Of a stretch of 40,284 nt of DNA, positions 18,578-28,300 are shown one piece after another. The DNA is from an uncultured bacterium (GTDB taxonomy: Bacteria; Patescibacteriota; Minisyncoccia; Phycocordibacterales; CAIZLB01). Positions within the stretch are counted from its first letter, which is position 1. Each line of letters opens with the position of its first letter. The position numbers and the translations under genes were made by a program. The notes under the pieces were generated by a model. It made no database searches, was not told where the DNA came from, and saw only the letters and a program-made list of their open reading frames with translations. The stretch covers positions 1 to 40,284 of the forward strand of contig CAIZLB010000011.1 of assembly GCA_903933735.1 (NCBI GenBank), in the 5' to 3' direction.

Positions 18578-18985
18578 ATGTATATACTAAAAAAAATAAA
18601 TCATTATTTTGATAAATTGGAAGATAATATAAGAGGTGCATTAAGTCATGTGCCTATAATATATGCGATATTTGGTGGTTTTGCAGTTATCATGTTCTGG
18701 AGAGCTGTATGGGAAAGTATAGATATATTATGGAAATCTGATAATGAGTTTTTTCGATGGTTCTTTTATCCTCCAATATCTTTAGTATTTTCTATAATAA
18801 TACTGCTCATGATAGGCCTTATGGTATCAACTTTTATAGGCCATAGGATAATCATGTCGGGATTGAAAAATGAAAAGAAAGTGGAAGAAAGGGCTGAAGA
18901 AATGATAAAAGAAGAGGAGATCACATTGGCACATGTCATGACTGAAATTAAAAAAATAAGATCAGATATAGAAAATAAAAAATAA
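18578..18985 (+). CDS. Hypothetical membrane protein
   Basis: Two TM helices and charged coiled C-terminus. Confidence 0.7.
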   Translation: MYILKKINHYFDKLEDNIRGALSHVPIIYAIFGGFAVIMFWRAVWESIDILWKSDNEFFRWFFYPPISLVFSIIILLMIGLMVSTFIGHRIIMSGLKNEKKVEERAEEMIKEEEITLAHVMTEIKKIRSDIENKK

Positions 18986-18987
18986 CC

Positions 18988-19191
18988 ATGATAGATATAA
19001 CTTTAAACCAATCATTATTATTAATAACAGTATTATTTTTACTTGGATATTGGATTGGTATTTTTCTTTTAACATATCACCTTATACGTTTTGGTGTGGG
19101 AAGACAACCTAGAATTATAGCCTTTATTATGATAATCGGTTCCGTTATTTTAACGACTATAAGTATGATGTTATCATTAACCATAAAATAA
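18988..19191 (+). CDS. Small membrane protein
   Basis: 67 aa, two TM helices, packed in the 18578-19805 operon. Confidence 0.6.
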   Translation: MIDITLNQSLLLITVLFLLGYWIGIFLLTYHLIRFGVGRQPRIIAFIMIIGSVILTTISMMLSLTIK

Positions 19192-19196
19192 ACCTT

Positions 19197-19805
19197 ATGA
19201 ACAAAGAAGAAACAAAAAATATTATTAGCATAAAAGAAATAAGTCGAGGTTGGCTTGATTCTCTGTTTAGTTCACATATAAATTTTGAAGATAAAAGAGA
19301 AAATGAAAGGATAATAGTTTTCACTCGTCGACATTGGTTTGTTTTACTTACCACTGTCGCTGGAGGATTTTTGATGAGCTTATTACCTTTTGTACTTGTT
19401 ATATTAGGTGCAGAAATATTGGTTCAATATAATCTATCTGCAATTTTTACACTGTTCTGGAGTCTTTATATAATGTCTGTGTGGTATTTTATTTTCTATC
19501 AACTTACTATGTATGTACTTGATACATGGATAGTTACCAATCAAAGAGTTATAGATATAATGCAGATAAGATTTTTTAGCCGCAAAGTTTCAGAGTTAAA
19601 TCTTGAATCAATACAAGATATATCAGTAAATACCACTGGAATTATTCAGTCATATTTTAATTTTGGAAATGTAGAAATACAAACAGCTGCCGCTGCCCAA
19701 AGATTCTTATTTGAAGAAGTGCCACACCCACTTGATATAAAAGACAAGATCATGGAGGCGGCCAATGATATAGAGAATACTTCGATATATGAGATTAAGA
19801 AATAA
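19197..19805 (+). CDS. PH domain (bPH2)-containing membrane protein
   Basis: 'TWIVTNQRVIDIMQIRFFSRKVSELNLESIQDISVNTTGIIQSYFNFGNVEIQTA'. Confidence 0.85.
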   Translation: MNKEETKNIISIKEISRGWLDSLFSSHINFEDKRENERIIVFTRRHWFVLLTTVAGGFLMSLLPFVLVILGAEILVQYNLSAIFTLFWSLYIMSVWYFIFYQLTMYVLDTWIVTNQRVIDIMQIRFFSRKVSELNLESIQDISVNTTGIIQSYFNFGNVEIQTAAAAQRFLFEEVPHPLDIKDKIMEAANDIENTSIYEIKK

Positions 19806-19831
19806 TAAACCTTCGTAAAAGCTCAAATAAA

Positions 19832-19866
19832 AAAACAACTTAACGAAAAAGTTAAGTTATTTTTTT
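19832..19866. terminator. Bidirectional terminator
   Basis: AACTTAAC-gaaaaa-GTTAAGTT flanked by A- and T-runs between convergent genes. Confidence 0.8.
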
Positions 19867-19884
19867 ATTTTCACTTTAGGAAAA

Positions 19885-20154
19885 TTATTTTAGAGATGCT
19901 TTTTTTACGAAAGCATTTAATCTTGATTTCTTTCTTGATGCTGTATTATCTTTTATAGTATTTCCTTTAGCAGCTTTATCTAGCGCACTAAAAGCTTTTG
20001 GAAGTAAAGCATTTGCTTCTTTAACTTTACCTTCTTTAACTAGTTTTTTAACAGTTTTAACAGTATCTTCAACTTTTTTCTTTCGTCTTAAGTTAAATAC
20101 TTTCTTTTTCTCTCCTTGTTTTAAAGCTTTTTTAGCTGATTTTGTTATTGGCAT
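19885..20154 (-). CDS. rpsT: 30S ribosomal protein S20
   Basis: 'MPITKSAKKALKQGEKKKVFNLRRKKK...KKSRLNAFVKKAS'. Confidence 0.9.
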   Translation of the reverse strand: MPITKSAKKALKQGEKKKVFNLRRKKKVEDTVKTVKKLVKEGKVKEANALLPKAFSALDKAAKGNTIKDNTASRKKSRLNAFVKKASLK

Positions 20155-20176
20155 ATTTATGTTTATATTATATTAA

Positions 20177-22318
20177 TTATTTTCTAGAGTCAATTATTTG
20201 TTTTTCTACGTTTGGTGGTACTATATCGTATTTTGCGAATTCCATAGTATTTGAACCACGACCCTCTGTCATAGAACGAAGTTGAGTGGTGTAACCAAAC
20301 ATCTCTGAAAGTGGAACTAGAGCTCTTATAACCTTAACAAGACCTCTATCTTCCATACCTTCTATCTGACCTCTCTTTGATGAAAGTGAACCAGTAACGT
20401 CACCCATGAATTTCTCAGGGACAACAACCTCTACTTTCATAATAGGTTCAAGTATGACTGGTCTAGCACGTTTAGCACCTTCTTGGAAGGCTTGTGATGC
20501 AGCAATCTTGTAAGCGATCTCAGATGAGTCAACATCATGATATGATCCAAAAGTAAGTTCACATGATACATTTGTCATAGGGAATCCTGCAACAATACCA
20601 CGATCCATAGCTTCTCTTACACCCTTCTGTACAGCAGGGATAAATTCTGTAGGAATAATACCTCCTTTAATAGAATCGATAAATTCATAACCAGCTTCTC
20701 TGTGAACATTTTTAGGAACTTTAGCTCCTTCAACTAGATCTTCAAGTGGCTTAAGAGTGATACGTACATGACCGTATTGACCCTTACCTCCTGATTGTTT
20801 AGCATACTTATGTTCAGCTTCAGCTGTGCCTGTGATAGTCTCTCTATAGGCTACTTGTGGTGCTCCAACGTTGGCTTCAACATTGAACTCTCTTTTCATA
20901 CGATCGATCATAATCTCAAGATGAAGTTCACCCATACCAGCGATAAGAGTTTGACCTGTTTCTGGATTTGAAGTAACACGGAAAGTTGGATCTTCATCAC
21001 CTAGTTTTTTCAAAGCTATACCCATCTTCTCTTGATCAGCTTTTGTTTTAGGTTCGATGAATAGAGACACAACAGGTTCAGCAAATACGATCGGTTCAAG
21101 GATAATAGGATGTGCTTCATCACAGAATGTGTGCGATGTAAGGGCTTCTTTAAGTCCTACAGCAGCAGCAATCTCTCCAGCATATACTTTCTTAACTTCT
21201 TCTCTTTTATTTGCCTGTAGACGAACTATACGTCCAAGTCTTTCTTTGTTTCCAGTTGTTGAGTTATATATATATGATCCTGCTTCTATAGTTCCTGAAT
21301 AAACACGGAAGAATGTAAGCTGTCCAACGAATGGATCTGTTTGTAGTTTAAAAGCAAGAGCAGAAAAAGGTTCTGTGTCAGATGCTTCTCTTACTATATC
21401 CTCTCCTGTTTCTGGGTCTGTACCTTTTATTGGTGGTACATCAAGAGGTGATGGAAGATAATCAACAACAGCATCAAGTACAAGTTGTACTCCTTTATTT
21501 TTTAAAGCTGTACCTGTAAACACTGGGAACAATTTGTTTGTTAGAGTTCCTTTTCTTATAGCTTTCTTTATCTGATCTATAGTAAATTCTCCTCCTTCAA
21601 GATAAGTATTCATCATCTCATCATCTTGAGATGCAGCAGCTTCAACAAGTTCTGCTCTGTATTTTGTAGCATCAGCTAAGAATTCTGCAGGTATCTCGGC
21701 TTCTATAACTTTATTACCCATCTCTCCTTCAAAGGTATAAGATTTCATTTTCAAAAGATCGATAACACCTTTCATATTTTCTTCTTCTCCCATAGGTATT
21801 TGCATACGAATAGCATTTTTATTCAATCTATCTGTTATAGATTTAAATGATTTTTCAAATGATCCACCTGTACGGTCCAGTTTATTTATAAAACAGATAC
21901 GAGGAACATGATATTTGTCAGCTTGACGCCACACAGTTTCTGATTGAGGTTCTACTCCGGCAACACCGTCGAAAACAGTAACAGCACCATCAAGAACTTT
22001 AAGAGATCTTTCCACTTCCACAGTAAAGTCAACGTGACCAGGTGTATCGATGATGTTGAATCTATGCATCATTGATTTGTCTGTACCCATGTATGTAGGA
22101 TTCCAAAAACAAGTTATGGCCGCGGCTGTAATAGTAATACCTCTTTCTTTCTCTTGTTCCATCCAGTCTGTTACAGCTTCACCTTCATGAACTTCACCTA
22201 TCTTATGTGACATACCTGTATAATAAAGTATACGTTCTGATGTAGTTGTTTTACCTGCATCGATATGGGCAATAATACCGAAGTTTCTTGTTTTTTCTAA
22301 TGGATAATCACGTTGCAT
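20177..22318 (-). CDS. fusA: Elongation factor G
   Basis: '[25 protein letters not shown]', 'DTPGHVDFT', 'NKLDRTG'; full-length 713 aa. Confidence 0.98.
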   Translation of the reverse strand: MQRDYPLEKTRNFGIIAHIDAGKTTTSERILYYTGMSHKIGEVHEGEAVTDWMEQEKERGITITAAAITCFWNPTYMGTDKSMMHRFNIIDTPGHVDFTVEVERSLKVLDGAVTVFDGVAGVEPQSETVWRQADKYHVPRICFINKLDRTGGSFEKSFKSITDRLNKNAIRMQIPMGEEENMKGVIDLLKMKSYTFEGEMGNKVIEAEIPAEFLADATKYRAELVEAAASQDDEMMNTYLEGGEFTIDQIKKAIRKGTLTNKLFPVFTGTALKNKGVQLVLDAVVDYLPSPLDVPPIKGTDPETGEDIVREASDTEPFSALAFKLQTDPFVGQLTFFRVYSGTIEAGSYIYNSTTGNKERLGRIVRLQANKREEVKKVYAGEIAAAVGLKEALTSHTFCDEAHPIILEPIVFAEPVVSLFIEPKTKADQEKMGIALKKLGDEDPTFRVTSNPETGQTLIAGMGELHLEIMIDRMKREFNVEANVGAPQVAYRETITGTAEAEHKYAKQSGGKGQYGHVRITLKPLEDLVEGAKVPKNVHREAGYEFIDSIKGGIIPTEFIPAVQKGVREAMDRGIVAGFPMTNVSCELTFGSYHDVDSSEIAYKIAASQAFQEGAKRARPVILEPIMKVEVVVPEKFMGDVTGSLSSKRGQIEGMEDRGLVKVIRALVPLSEMFGYTTQLRSMTEGRGSNTMEFAKYDIVPPNVEKQIIDSRK

Positions 22319-22497
22319 AAAATTTTGTGTGTTTATATTTATATATTTTTATTTTTGTTAAATGTGATGACTTTCGCGAGTTTAATAAGAAAATCAAAAC
22401 TTATCCGTGTACTATAGCATGGATTGGTGGAGATTTCTAGGGGGTTTTGATAGGTTTGGGGTATGAAACCTTAATCTAATCAGAAACAACTTACCCC

Positions 22498-22773
22498 CTA
22501 CTTCTTATAGCTAAATAGCATTAACCCGATGGTTATGACATTAACTATCTCCCAAGTGCTTCTATCAAGGAAAATAGGTATTATTGGGTTATATAATATA
22601 GCCACAGAAACAAAAATCCACCCTAATTTCTCTTTATTTGATTTAAAATATCCGCTTGCTATGTATGATGAGGATATCGTTACAACCCATTTTAAAATCT
22701 GATAATAACCGTAAGGATTATTCAGTAAGGCGATTGCGAGTAGTATAGAACAAATGATTTTAAGTTTTTTCAT
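22498..22773 (-). CDS. DUF6804-like small membrane protein
   Basis: 91 aa, 'LLNNPYGYYQILKWVV...LGWIFVSVAILYNPIIPIFLDRSTWEIVNVITIGLML'. Confidence 0.6.
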   Translation of the reverse strand: MKKLKIICSILLAIALLNNPYGYYQILKWVVTISSSYIASGYFKSNKEKLGWIFVSVAILYNPIIPIFLDRSTWEIVNVITIGLMLFSYKK

Positions 22774-22774
22774 A

Positions 22775-23110
22775 TCAATTTAAGGTTACGACAAAATATA
22801 TTAACAATAATGATAAAATCATACTAAAAACTATATAGATATTACTTTCCTGTAACTTATCCAAGTATTTTGTAATTTTTTGATAAAAATACCCTGTAGT
22901 AAACAATGATGCAAACATTGAGACCAAAATAAGTATACCTTCACCGTCTTCATTTAAACCCAAGGTATTTGAGTTAACAAATGATTCACCAAGATGGATA
23001 AAAATCGCAAAAAAACCTAAAAAACAAATGATGATTATAAGACCATTGAGTAAAGATCTAATAATGGTAATTGTTTTCATATTAATTTGTATTAGATTTA
23101 ATCCACTCAT
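22775..23110 (-). CDS. Hypothetical membrane protein
   Basis: 111 aa with three TM helices, adjacent to neighbouring same-strand ORFs. Confidence 0.6.
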   Translation of the reverse strand: MSGLNLIQINMKTITIIRSLLNGLIIIICFLGFFAIFIHLGESFVNSNTLGLNEDGEGILILVSMFASLFTTGYFYQKITKYLDKLQESNIYIVFSMILSLLLIYFVVTLN

Positions 23111-23297
23111 CTACTTTAATCTCCATTTTTTCTTCAGCTTCTTTTTCAGTTCTACCCCATACATTACCAAAATCAACGGTAATCTTTCCAACTTTATATT
23201 TTGAAATAAAACAAATTGCCATAAATCTGTTTATACCAACTGATGGTATAAGTTCTTGGGTTTTAATTTGATATTCATATTGATTCATTAATAACAA
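23082..23297 (-). CDS. Hypothetical protein
   Basis: 71 aa, overlaps the start of the 23110 gene by 29 nt. Confidence 0.5.
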   Translation of the reverse strand: MLLMNQYEYQIKTQELIPSVGINRFMAICFISKYKVGKITVDFGNVWGRTEKEAEEKMEIKVDEWIKSNTN

Positions 23298-23454
23298 TTA
23301 TAGCACCAGTAGAGAGAAAACTAAATATTGTAAACCTTATACCCAAACCTAATATTCCCCTAACTTTATAAAGTTTTCCAAATTTACCCCATACATATAA
23401 AGTTACAATTACTGACGTGTAACATAGAAACCTATTACAGGAACGAGTTATTTA

Positions 23455-24282
23455 TCAAATAAGATTTTTCTTATTCTTAAAATTCCTCTTCGATACCAAT
23501 AACTTACCTGTCTTTTCTTCAATATCTTTTCTCGTCCGTCCGGCAACTTCCCCACCAGTTTTAGCATCGTGTTTGAGTGCATCAACACCTTGAGAATCTT
23601 TAGTTGTAGAAATCTCAGTTGTCGTCGCTTCACCAAGCATAGTCAAGATAAGCTCGATATCACCCATATGATCACGGAGATTGTCCCCTGCTTTTTTATC
23701 AAGACTTTTATGGTCCATGTATTCTTTTGTAGTTTTATCAAATGTTGCTTTATATATCTCATCGGTCAATATTGCATAATCAGAACCTTTTGCTCCACGA
23801 TTTTTCCATTCATCAGTTAAGGTATTTCGAACTGCTATACCTCTCATGCGTTTATCAATCCATGATTTATCATAGCCCTTTTTCTCATACAACTCTTTAG
23901 CTCGAGTCACGGCAAGTTCAGGATTAGCAATCTCTTCTAATCTTTCTTTTCCTACACGAGCTAACCAGAGCTTGAAAGGTTCGGCTTTAGGTGATGAGAC
24001 TGATTGAATTATACGAAATATCCCCTCCATATCGGCACATATCATCTTTTGTAGACCACCTTTTGTTGAGACGTCAAGGGTCAGTACAATTTGTACCCAC
24101 CCTTGATTTAATTCAATATCACGTGTTCTCATTTTTTGTATATACTGCTTAGAATCGTTTGAATCAATAAGAGCTTTGATAACATCTTCCACAACAAAAA
24201 ACCACTTCTCCTCGTGCCATACTCGACGTATTTCTTTATCTTCAAAGATGGTTATTTTTTTGTTAGATGTTTTTTTATTCAT
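23455..24282 (-). CDS. BRO-N/DinD-like antirepressor family protein
   Basis: N-terminal Bro-N-like 'EIRRVWHEEKWFFVVEDVIKALIDSND'; C-terminal 'NLRDHMGDIELILTMLGEATTTEISTTKDSQGVDALKHDAKTGGEVAGRTRKDIEEKTGKLLVSKRNF'. Confidence 0.85.
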   Translation of the reverse strand: MNKKTSNKKITIFEDKEIRRVWHEEKWFFVVEDVIKALIDSNDSKQYIQKMRTRDIELNQGWVQIVLTLDVSTKGGLQKMICADMEGIFRIIQSVSSPKAEPFKLWLARVGKERLEEIANPELAVTRAKELYEKKGYDKSWIDKRMRGIAVRNTLTDEWKNRGAKGSDYAILTDEIYKATFDKTTKEYMDHKSLDKKAGDNLRDHMGDIELILTMLGEATTTEISTTKDSQGVDALKHDAKTGGEVAGRTRKDIEEKTGKLLVSKRNFKNKKNLI

Positions 24283-24333
24283 TGATTATTTAATTATATC
24301 ACTCGTGTCAAATACGATTACCTATAAGATTCC

Positions 24334-24413
24334 TATATTCAAGTCTATGAAAACCACCCTTTTTCCTAGACTTAAGTCTATAAAAACACCCTCTTTTTCT
24401 AGACTTAACTCCA
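24334..24413. repeat. Two 33-bp tandem repeats making three 14-bp palindromic sites
   Basis: Units 24341-24373 and 24374-24406; central TAGACTTAAGTCTA perfect palindrome (24367-24380), degenerate copies 33 bp on each side. Confidence 0.85.
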
Positions 24414-24446
24414 GGTTTTTATACTCTCAGATCATCATTCCAAAGA

Positions 24447-24482
24447 AAAACGCCGGTGCCCCATAAAGAGTCCGGCGTTTAA
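24447..24482 (-). terminator. Terminator of the 24537-25418 gene
   Basis: On minus: AACGCCGG-actctttatggggca-CCGGCGTTTTTCTTT. Confidence 0.75.
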
Positions 24483-24536
24483 TAATCAAATAAACATGTA
24501 ATCTACAAAACCCTCGTTGTATTGCACATAAGTATC

Positions 24537-25418
24537 CTAAACTAAAAATTGTGAGCAATACTCAACTTTAGCAGAATCATCATTCTCCAATGCATTAGTC
24601 ACAAGAGTCATAACCTCTTGTTGAGGCAGGTTGACGTGACCAAAATATTTTCGAATTTTCCCTATCTTCTCATCCAGAGCAATCCGATCCCACCTTGTCA
24701 TCTTATCAACTTTACCAATCTCATCCAGAATCCATAATTCAGGAGACAAATGTTCAGCAAGCGACATAAGGGTGATCCCTTCATCAGAACCAGGATCAAA
24801 CTTTTCATCTGAATCAAAAACGTCGTTCCACAACTTGTATGTATCAATATATCTGGCGGCGCGCATGAAGAGTTCCATATCATCTGAAGATTTGACAATC
24901 TCAGAAACCACACGGGTTGATGGCTCTTTTCTAGGTAACTCTAACCTTGCCGTCAGAATTTCACTCTTTTTTGATTCAGGAAGTTCTTTAAACCATTTAT
25001 AGGGGTGGCCTTCATATCCATAAGTAAAATGAAAAAGTAGGTCCACGACAGCGATTTGCTCATAGTATGGAAACACTACATCATCGGACAACCATTCATG
25101 TTTTTCACTATGCCAAATATTATCACTTTGCAAGATAAAGTTATTTACAAAATCTTGATCAACGTATCTCATGAATGGTACAGAAATACCTCTATTGCTC
25201 CTAGAACGAAAATCTTCGATAATAAGATTTTTTATAGACCTCTTGAACATAACATAATTCCTGATTGGTGAATCTTCAGGTATTTTCGAAAGTAGTGTGA
25301 CCACCGTCGAAAGAAGCTGATTACGATAAGTATTCTCTTCAATACTCCAATTTTTCGGATTTGCCCTAAGTTTCCCGAGAGCATTATCTACAAGTTTCAG
25401 AATTTGTGGCTTTTTCAT
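24537..25418 (-). CDS. Hypothetical protein
   Basis: Long ORF (start MKKPQILKLVDNALGKL), terminator downstream, divergent from TrmB-like regulator. Confidence 0.75.
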   Translation of the reverse strand: MKKPQILKLVDNALGKLRANPKNWSIEENTYRNQLLSTVVTLLSKIPEDSPIRNYVMFKRSIKNLIIEDFRSRSNRGISVPFMRYVDQDFVNNFILQSDNIWHSEKHEWLSDDVVFPYYEQIAVVDLLFHFTYGYEGHPYKWFKELPESKKSEILTARLELPRKEPSTRVVSEIVKSSDDMELFMRAARYIDTYKLWNDVFDSDEKFDPGSDEGITLMSLAEHLSPELWILDEIGKVDKMTRWDRIALDEKIGKIRKYFGHVNLPQQEVMTLVTNALENDDSAKVEYCSQFLV

Positions 25419-25572
25419 GTTATTTTTATTGGTTAATTTAATGTGCAAATATCCAAATAACATAATATATTAAATGTCAATATATGTCATAAAATATGAC
25501 TAAAATATTATAAATACACACAAAACCTTTACATATACAGCTATTTAATATATACTAATGTTGTCCATATTT

Positions 25573-26325
25573 ATGACACTAAACAATTTAACCCAAAATC
25601 TAATAGAATATGGCCTTAATGAAAGAGAGGCTTCAATCTATCTTTACTTATTAAGTAATAAAGATCAGACTGTTTTTCAAGTTGCCAAACACCTTACCCT
25701 TCCCCGAACAACAGTGTATAGTGATCTGGAGAGGTTGAAAAAACGTGATTTGGTAGGTATATTTAAGAAAAATCAGGTAGCTTATTGGTATGCAGAAAAT
25801 CCTCGACGTCTGATTAAAGAAGCTGAGTTGAAAACCAATATAATAAAGGAAATATTTCCCGAACTTGAATCCCTGCTCCAGAAAAACACACTTCAACCCG
25901 AAATAAGATTTTATGAAGGAAAGGATGCTATAAAGGATGTAATTAGTTTGTTTTATGATATTTTAGAAACAAAGACAGATCGAAATCTGTACACCATATC
26001 CCATCCTGAACTATTGGAAAATTTTCCAAAGTATTTACCAAACGTACTTAATCGTAAGAATAAGCTTAAAATCTTTACTCATCTCATAGCACCTGAATTT
26101 GTTAAAGACTTAAATCTACCAGCATATACCAATGATGAATATAGAGAGGTTAGATTCCTACCAAACCAGTTTTTATTTAATTCAACCATGATTATTGCGG
26201 ATGATCATGTGGCATTATTTTCATTGAAAGACGGAAATATTTATGCAGTGACTATTACCTCATCAACTTTTTCAAATATGTTTAAACAGATATTTTTGTT
26301 TGTGTGGAGCGCTGCGATTAGATAA
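25573..26325 (+). CDS. TrmB-family transcriptional regulator
   Basis: 'LIEYGLNEREASIYLYLLSNKDQTVFQVAKHLTLPRTTVYSDLERLKKRDLV...PEIRFYEGKDAIKDVI'. Confidence 0.85.
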   Translation: MTLNNLTQNLIEYGLNEREASIYLYLLSNKDQTVFQVAKHLTLPRTTVYSDLERLKKRDLVGIFKKNQVAYWYAENPRRLIKEAELKTNIIKEIFPELESLLQKNTLQPEIRFYEGKDAIKDVISLFYDILETKTDRNLYTISHPELLENFPKYLPNVLNRKNKLKIFTHLIAPEFVKDLNLPAYTNDEYREVRFLPNQFLFNSTMIIADDHVALFSLKDGNIYAVTITSSTFSNMFKQIFLFVWSAAIR

Positions 26326-26400
26326 ATACATTAAGTTAAAATTAATCAAAACAAAAAACTCCATCTCTGGAGTCTTTTGTTTATCTATAAAAATACGAGA

Positions 26401-26871
26401 TTACCAGGCCATATGAGCAAAAGCTTTGTTAGCCTCAGCCATCTTATGTGTATTCTCTCTTTTCTTCATAGCCTCACCTTCACCTTTCATTGCAGCCAAT
26501 ATCTCGTCTGACAATTTTAAGTGCATAGGTTTTCCTTTTTTGTTACGAGCTGCACCAATGATCCAGTTCATAGCCAAGAAAGTTCTTCTCTCTTGTCTGA
26601 TCTCATAAGGAACCTGATAGTTTGCACCACCAACTCTTCTTGAGCGAACTTCAACTTGAGGTGATACATTTTTTATTGCTGTATCAAAAACCTCTATTGG
26701 ATTTTCATTTCCTGTTTTATCTTTTATAAAATCAAGCATATCGTAAACGACTGTTCTTGCTGTATTTTTTTTACCGTCCCACATAACATAGTTGATGAAT
26801 TTACCAAGTGTTAGTGAATCATAACGTGGATCTACTCCGGCTACATTTCGGTTTTTTACTTTTCTTCTCAT
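26401..26871 (-). CDS. rpsG: 30S ribosomal protein S7
   Basis: 'MRRKVKNRNVAGVDPRYDSLTLGKFINYVMWDGKK...EVRSRRVGGANYQVPYEI'. Confidence 0.97.
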   Translation of the reverse strand: MRRKVKNRNVAGVDPRYDSLTLGKFINYVMWDGKKNTARTVVYDMLDFIKDKTGNENPIEVFDTAIKNVSPQVEVRSRRVGGANYQVPYEIRQERRTFLAMNWIIGAARNKKGKPMHLKLSDEILAAMKGEGEAMKKRENTHKMAEANKAFAHMAW

Positions 26872-26993
26872 ATTTTTATTTTATTTGTTTAATAATTTAT
26901 TGTTTATAAATTTACCAATTGTTGTAAGTTTTATTCCTCATAAATGAGTACTCCAACTGGATTTTTTGTTTTTCAATCTCGTTCAAAGAAAGA

Positions 26994-27413
26994 TTATTTA
27001 GCTGCTACTTTTGGTTTTTTAGTACCATACATAGAACGTACTTTACGTCTTTTTGCGACTCCAGCACAGTCTAGCTTACCGCGTACTATAGTATATCTAA
27101 GACCAACATCCTTTACACGACCACCACGCAGTAATACCACTGAGTGCTCTTGTAAGTTGTGTCCTTCACCTCCGATATATCCTGTTACTTCCATACCATT
27201 TGTTAATCTAACACGAGCGATCTTACGAACAGCTGAGTTAGGTTTCTTTGGAGTTTTAGTTGTAACTTTTATACACACACCTCTTTTAAAAGGAGAATTG
27301 TAATATATCGGTTTGTTTAAAATACTGTTAAAACCGCGAGTAAGAGCAATAGCTTTACTTTTCTTTTTTGCCTTTGAACGATTTGATTTAACTAATTGAT
27401 TTAATGTAGGCAT
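26994..27413 (-). CDS. rpsL: 30S ribosomal protein S12
   Basis: '[12 protein letters not shown]...[50 protein letters not shown]'. Confidence 0.97.
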   Translation of the reverse strand: MPTLNQLVKSNRSKAKKKSKAIALTRGFNSILNKPIYYNSPFKRGVCIKVTTKTPKKPNSAVRKIARVRLTNGMEVTGYIGGEGHNLQEHSVVLLRGGRVKDVGLRYTIVRGKLDCAGVAKRRKVRSMYGTKKPKVAAK

Positions 27414-27461
27414 GAGGAGTAATGTACTACATTTTAAGGGATTTTGCAAGAAAATTTAAAT

Positions 27462-27502
27462 AAAAAAACGCCCGGGTGCTTGTTTAAGGCACCACGGGAG
27501 TG
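27462..27502 (-). terminator. Terminator of the 27518-28192 gene
   Basis: On minus: CCCG(T)GGTGC-cttaaacaa-GCACCCGGGCG-TTTTTTT. Confidence 0.75.
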
Positions 27503-27517
27503 GGGTTGGAGTTAGGG

Positions 27518-28192
27518 TTAGGCCGTGGCCCGAGCCTTGAATGAGTTCAAAAGCATCTGGTTAGGAGCCGGGATGGTTGGTCGATCGCACCTTACGTAAC
27601 GATTGTCATCCCCTTTCTTTTCCCACAGACCGCAACGGAGGTTTTCGGTAGGGTCGTCCTCCAGTGTAATGGTTAGCCGCCGGACAATCTCCTTCAGACT
27701 CCCGGCTAGGATATGACCTAGGGCGTTCACCCGGTATTTATTCGGGTCTTCAACCGCCTCAGGAACCACATCGAACTTGAACGTCGATTTCTTCGCAGCT
27801 TGACGCCTTGTATTAGGTGAAGATTGTACGAAAGTATTCTTCTTCGCCTCTAGTAATTCCACAACGCTGTCGAAATCAGCCTTCGGGCCAAAGCCGATGA
27901 TTTTAGGATTCTCCTTGGACCCAGGGGTCCAACTGATGAGGCAGGCGTACTGCTTGCCGTCAAACATTTCTTCCCAGCGTCCGGTGTAATCAAAGCAGAT
28001 CGGCTGTTTGTCGCCACTGACACCGATACGAATGATGGCCTTTTTCTGGTTGAAAGGATATTCCAAGCATTGCCCGATGAGAGCTTCGAATCCTCTACCA
28101 ATTTGAACCCAAGTGAACTCGAGCTCGTTGGTTTCGTCACTGATGGCAATGCAGGTAACTGTGACCTGCCCAATCTTCGCTGATGTTTGCAT
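27518..28192 (-). CDS. Hypothetical protein, visibly GC-rich gene
   Basis: Start MQTSAKIGQVTVTCIAIS chosen because it lies downstream of the promoter; terminator follows. Confidence 0.7.
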   Translation of the reverse strand: MQTSAKIGQVTVTCIAISDETNELEFTWVQIGRGFEALIGQCLEYPFNQKKAIIRIGVSGDKQPICFDYTGRWEEMFDGKQYACLISWTPGSKENPKIIGFGPKADFDSVVELLEAKKNTFVQSSPNTRRQAAKKSTFKFDVVPEAVEDPNKYRVNALGHILAGSLKEIVRRLTITLEDDPTENLRCGLWEKKGDDNRYVRCDRPTIPAPNQMLLNSFKARATA

Positions 28193-28259
28193 TTTAGTTA
28201 TCAAAAGGGTCTGGTGGAGAAGAAGTGCTACATGCACCCCTAAAACCAAACCTTTACAT

Positions 28260-28288
28260 ATATTAGCACCTTTAAAATAAAATGTCAA
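28260..28288 (-). promoter_or_regulatory. sigma70-type promoter for the 27518-28192 gene
   Basis: TTGACA-N17-TAATAT on minus. Confidence 0.8.
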
Positions 28289-28300
28289 GCCTACCTATCC

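Noticed and set aside
21057-21302. 81-aa plus-strand ORF inside fusA
   Set aside because: Antisense to strongly conserved EF-G
24341-24406. Two 33-bp repeats as a CRISPR array
   Set aside because: Only two units, directly abutting with no spacers, and no cas genes in the window; a palindromic operator fits better
26944-27303. 119-aa plus-strand ORF
   Set aside because: Antisense to rpsL coding sequence; shadow ORF
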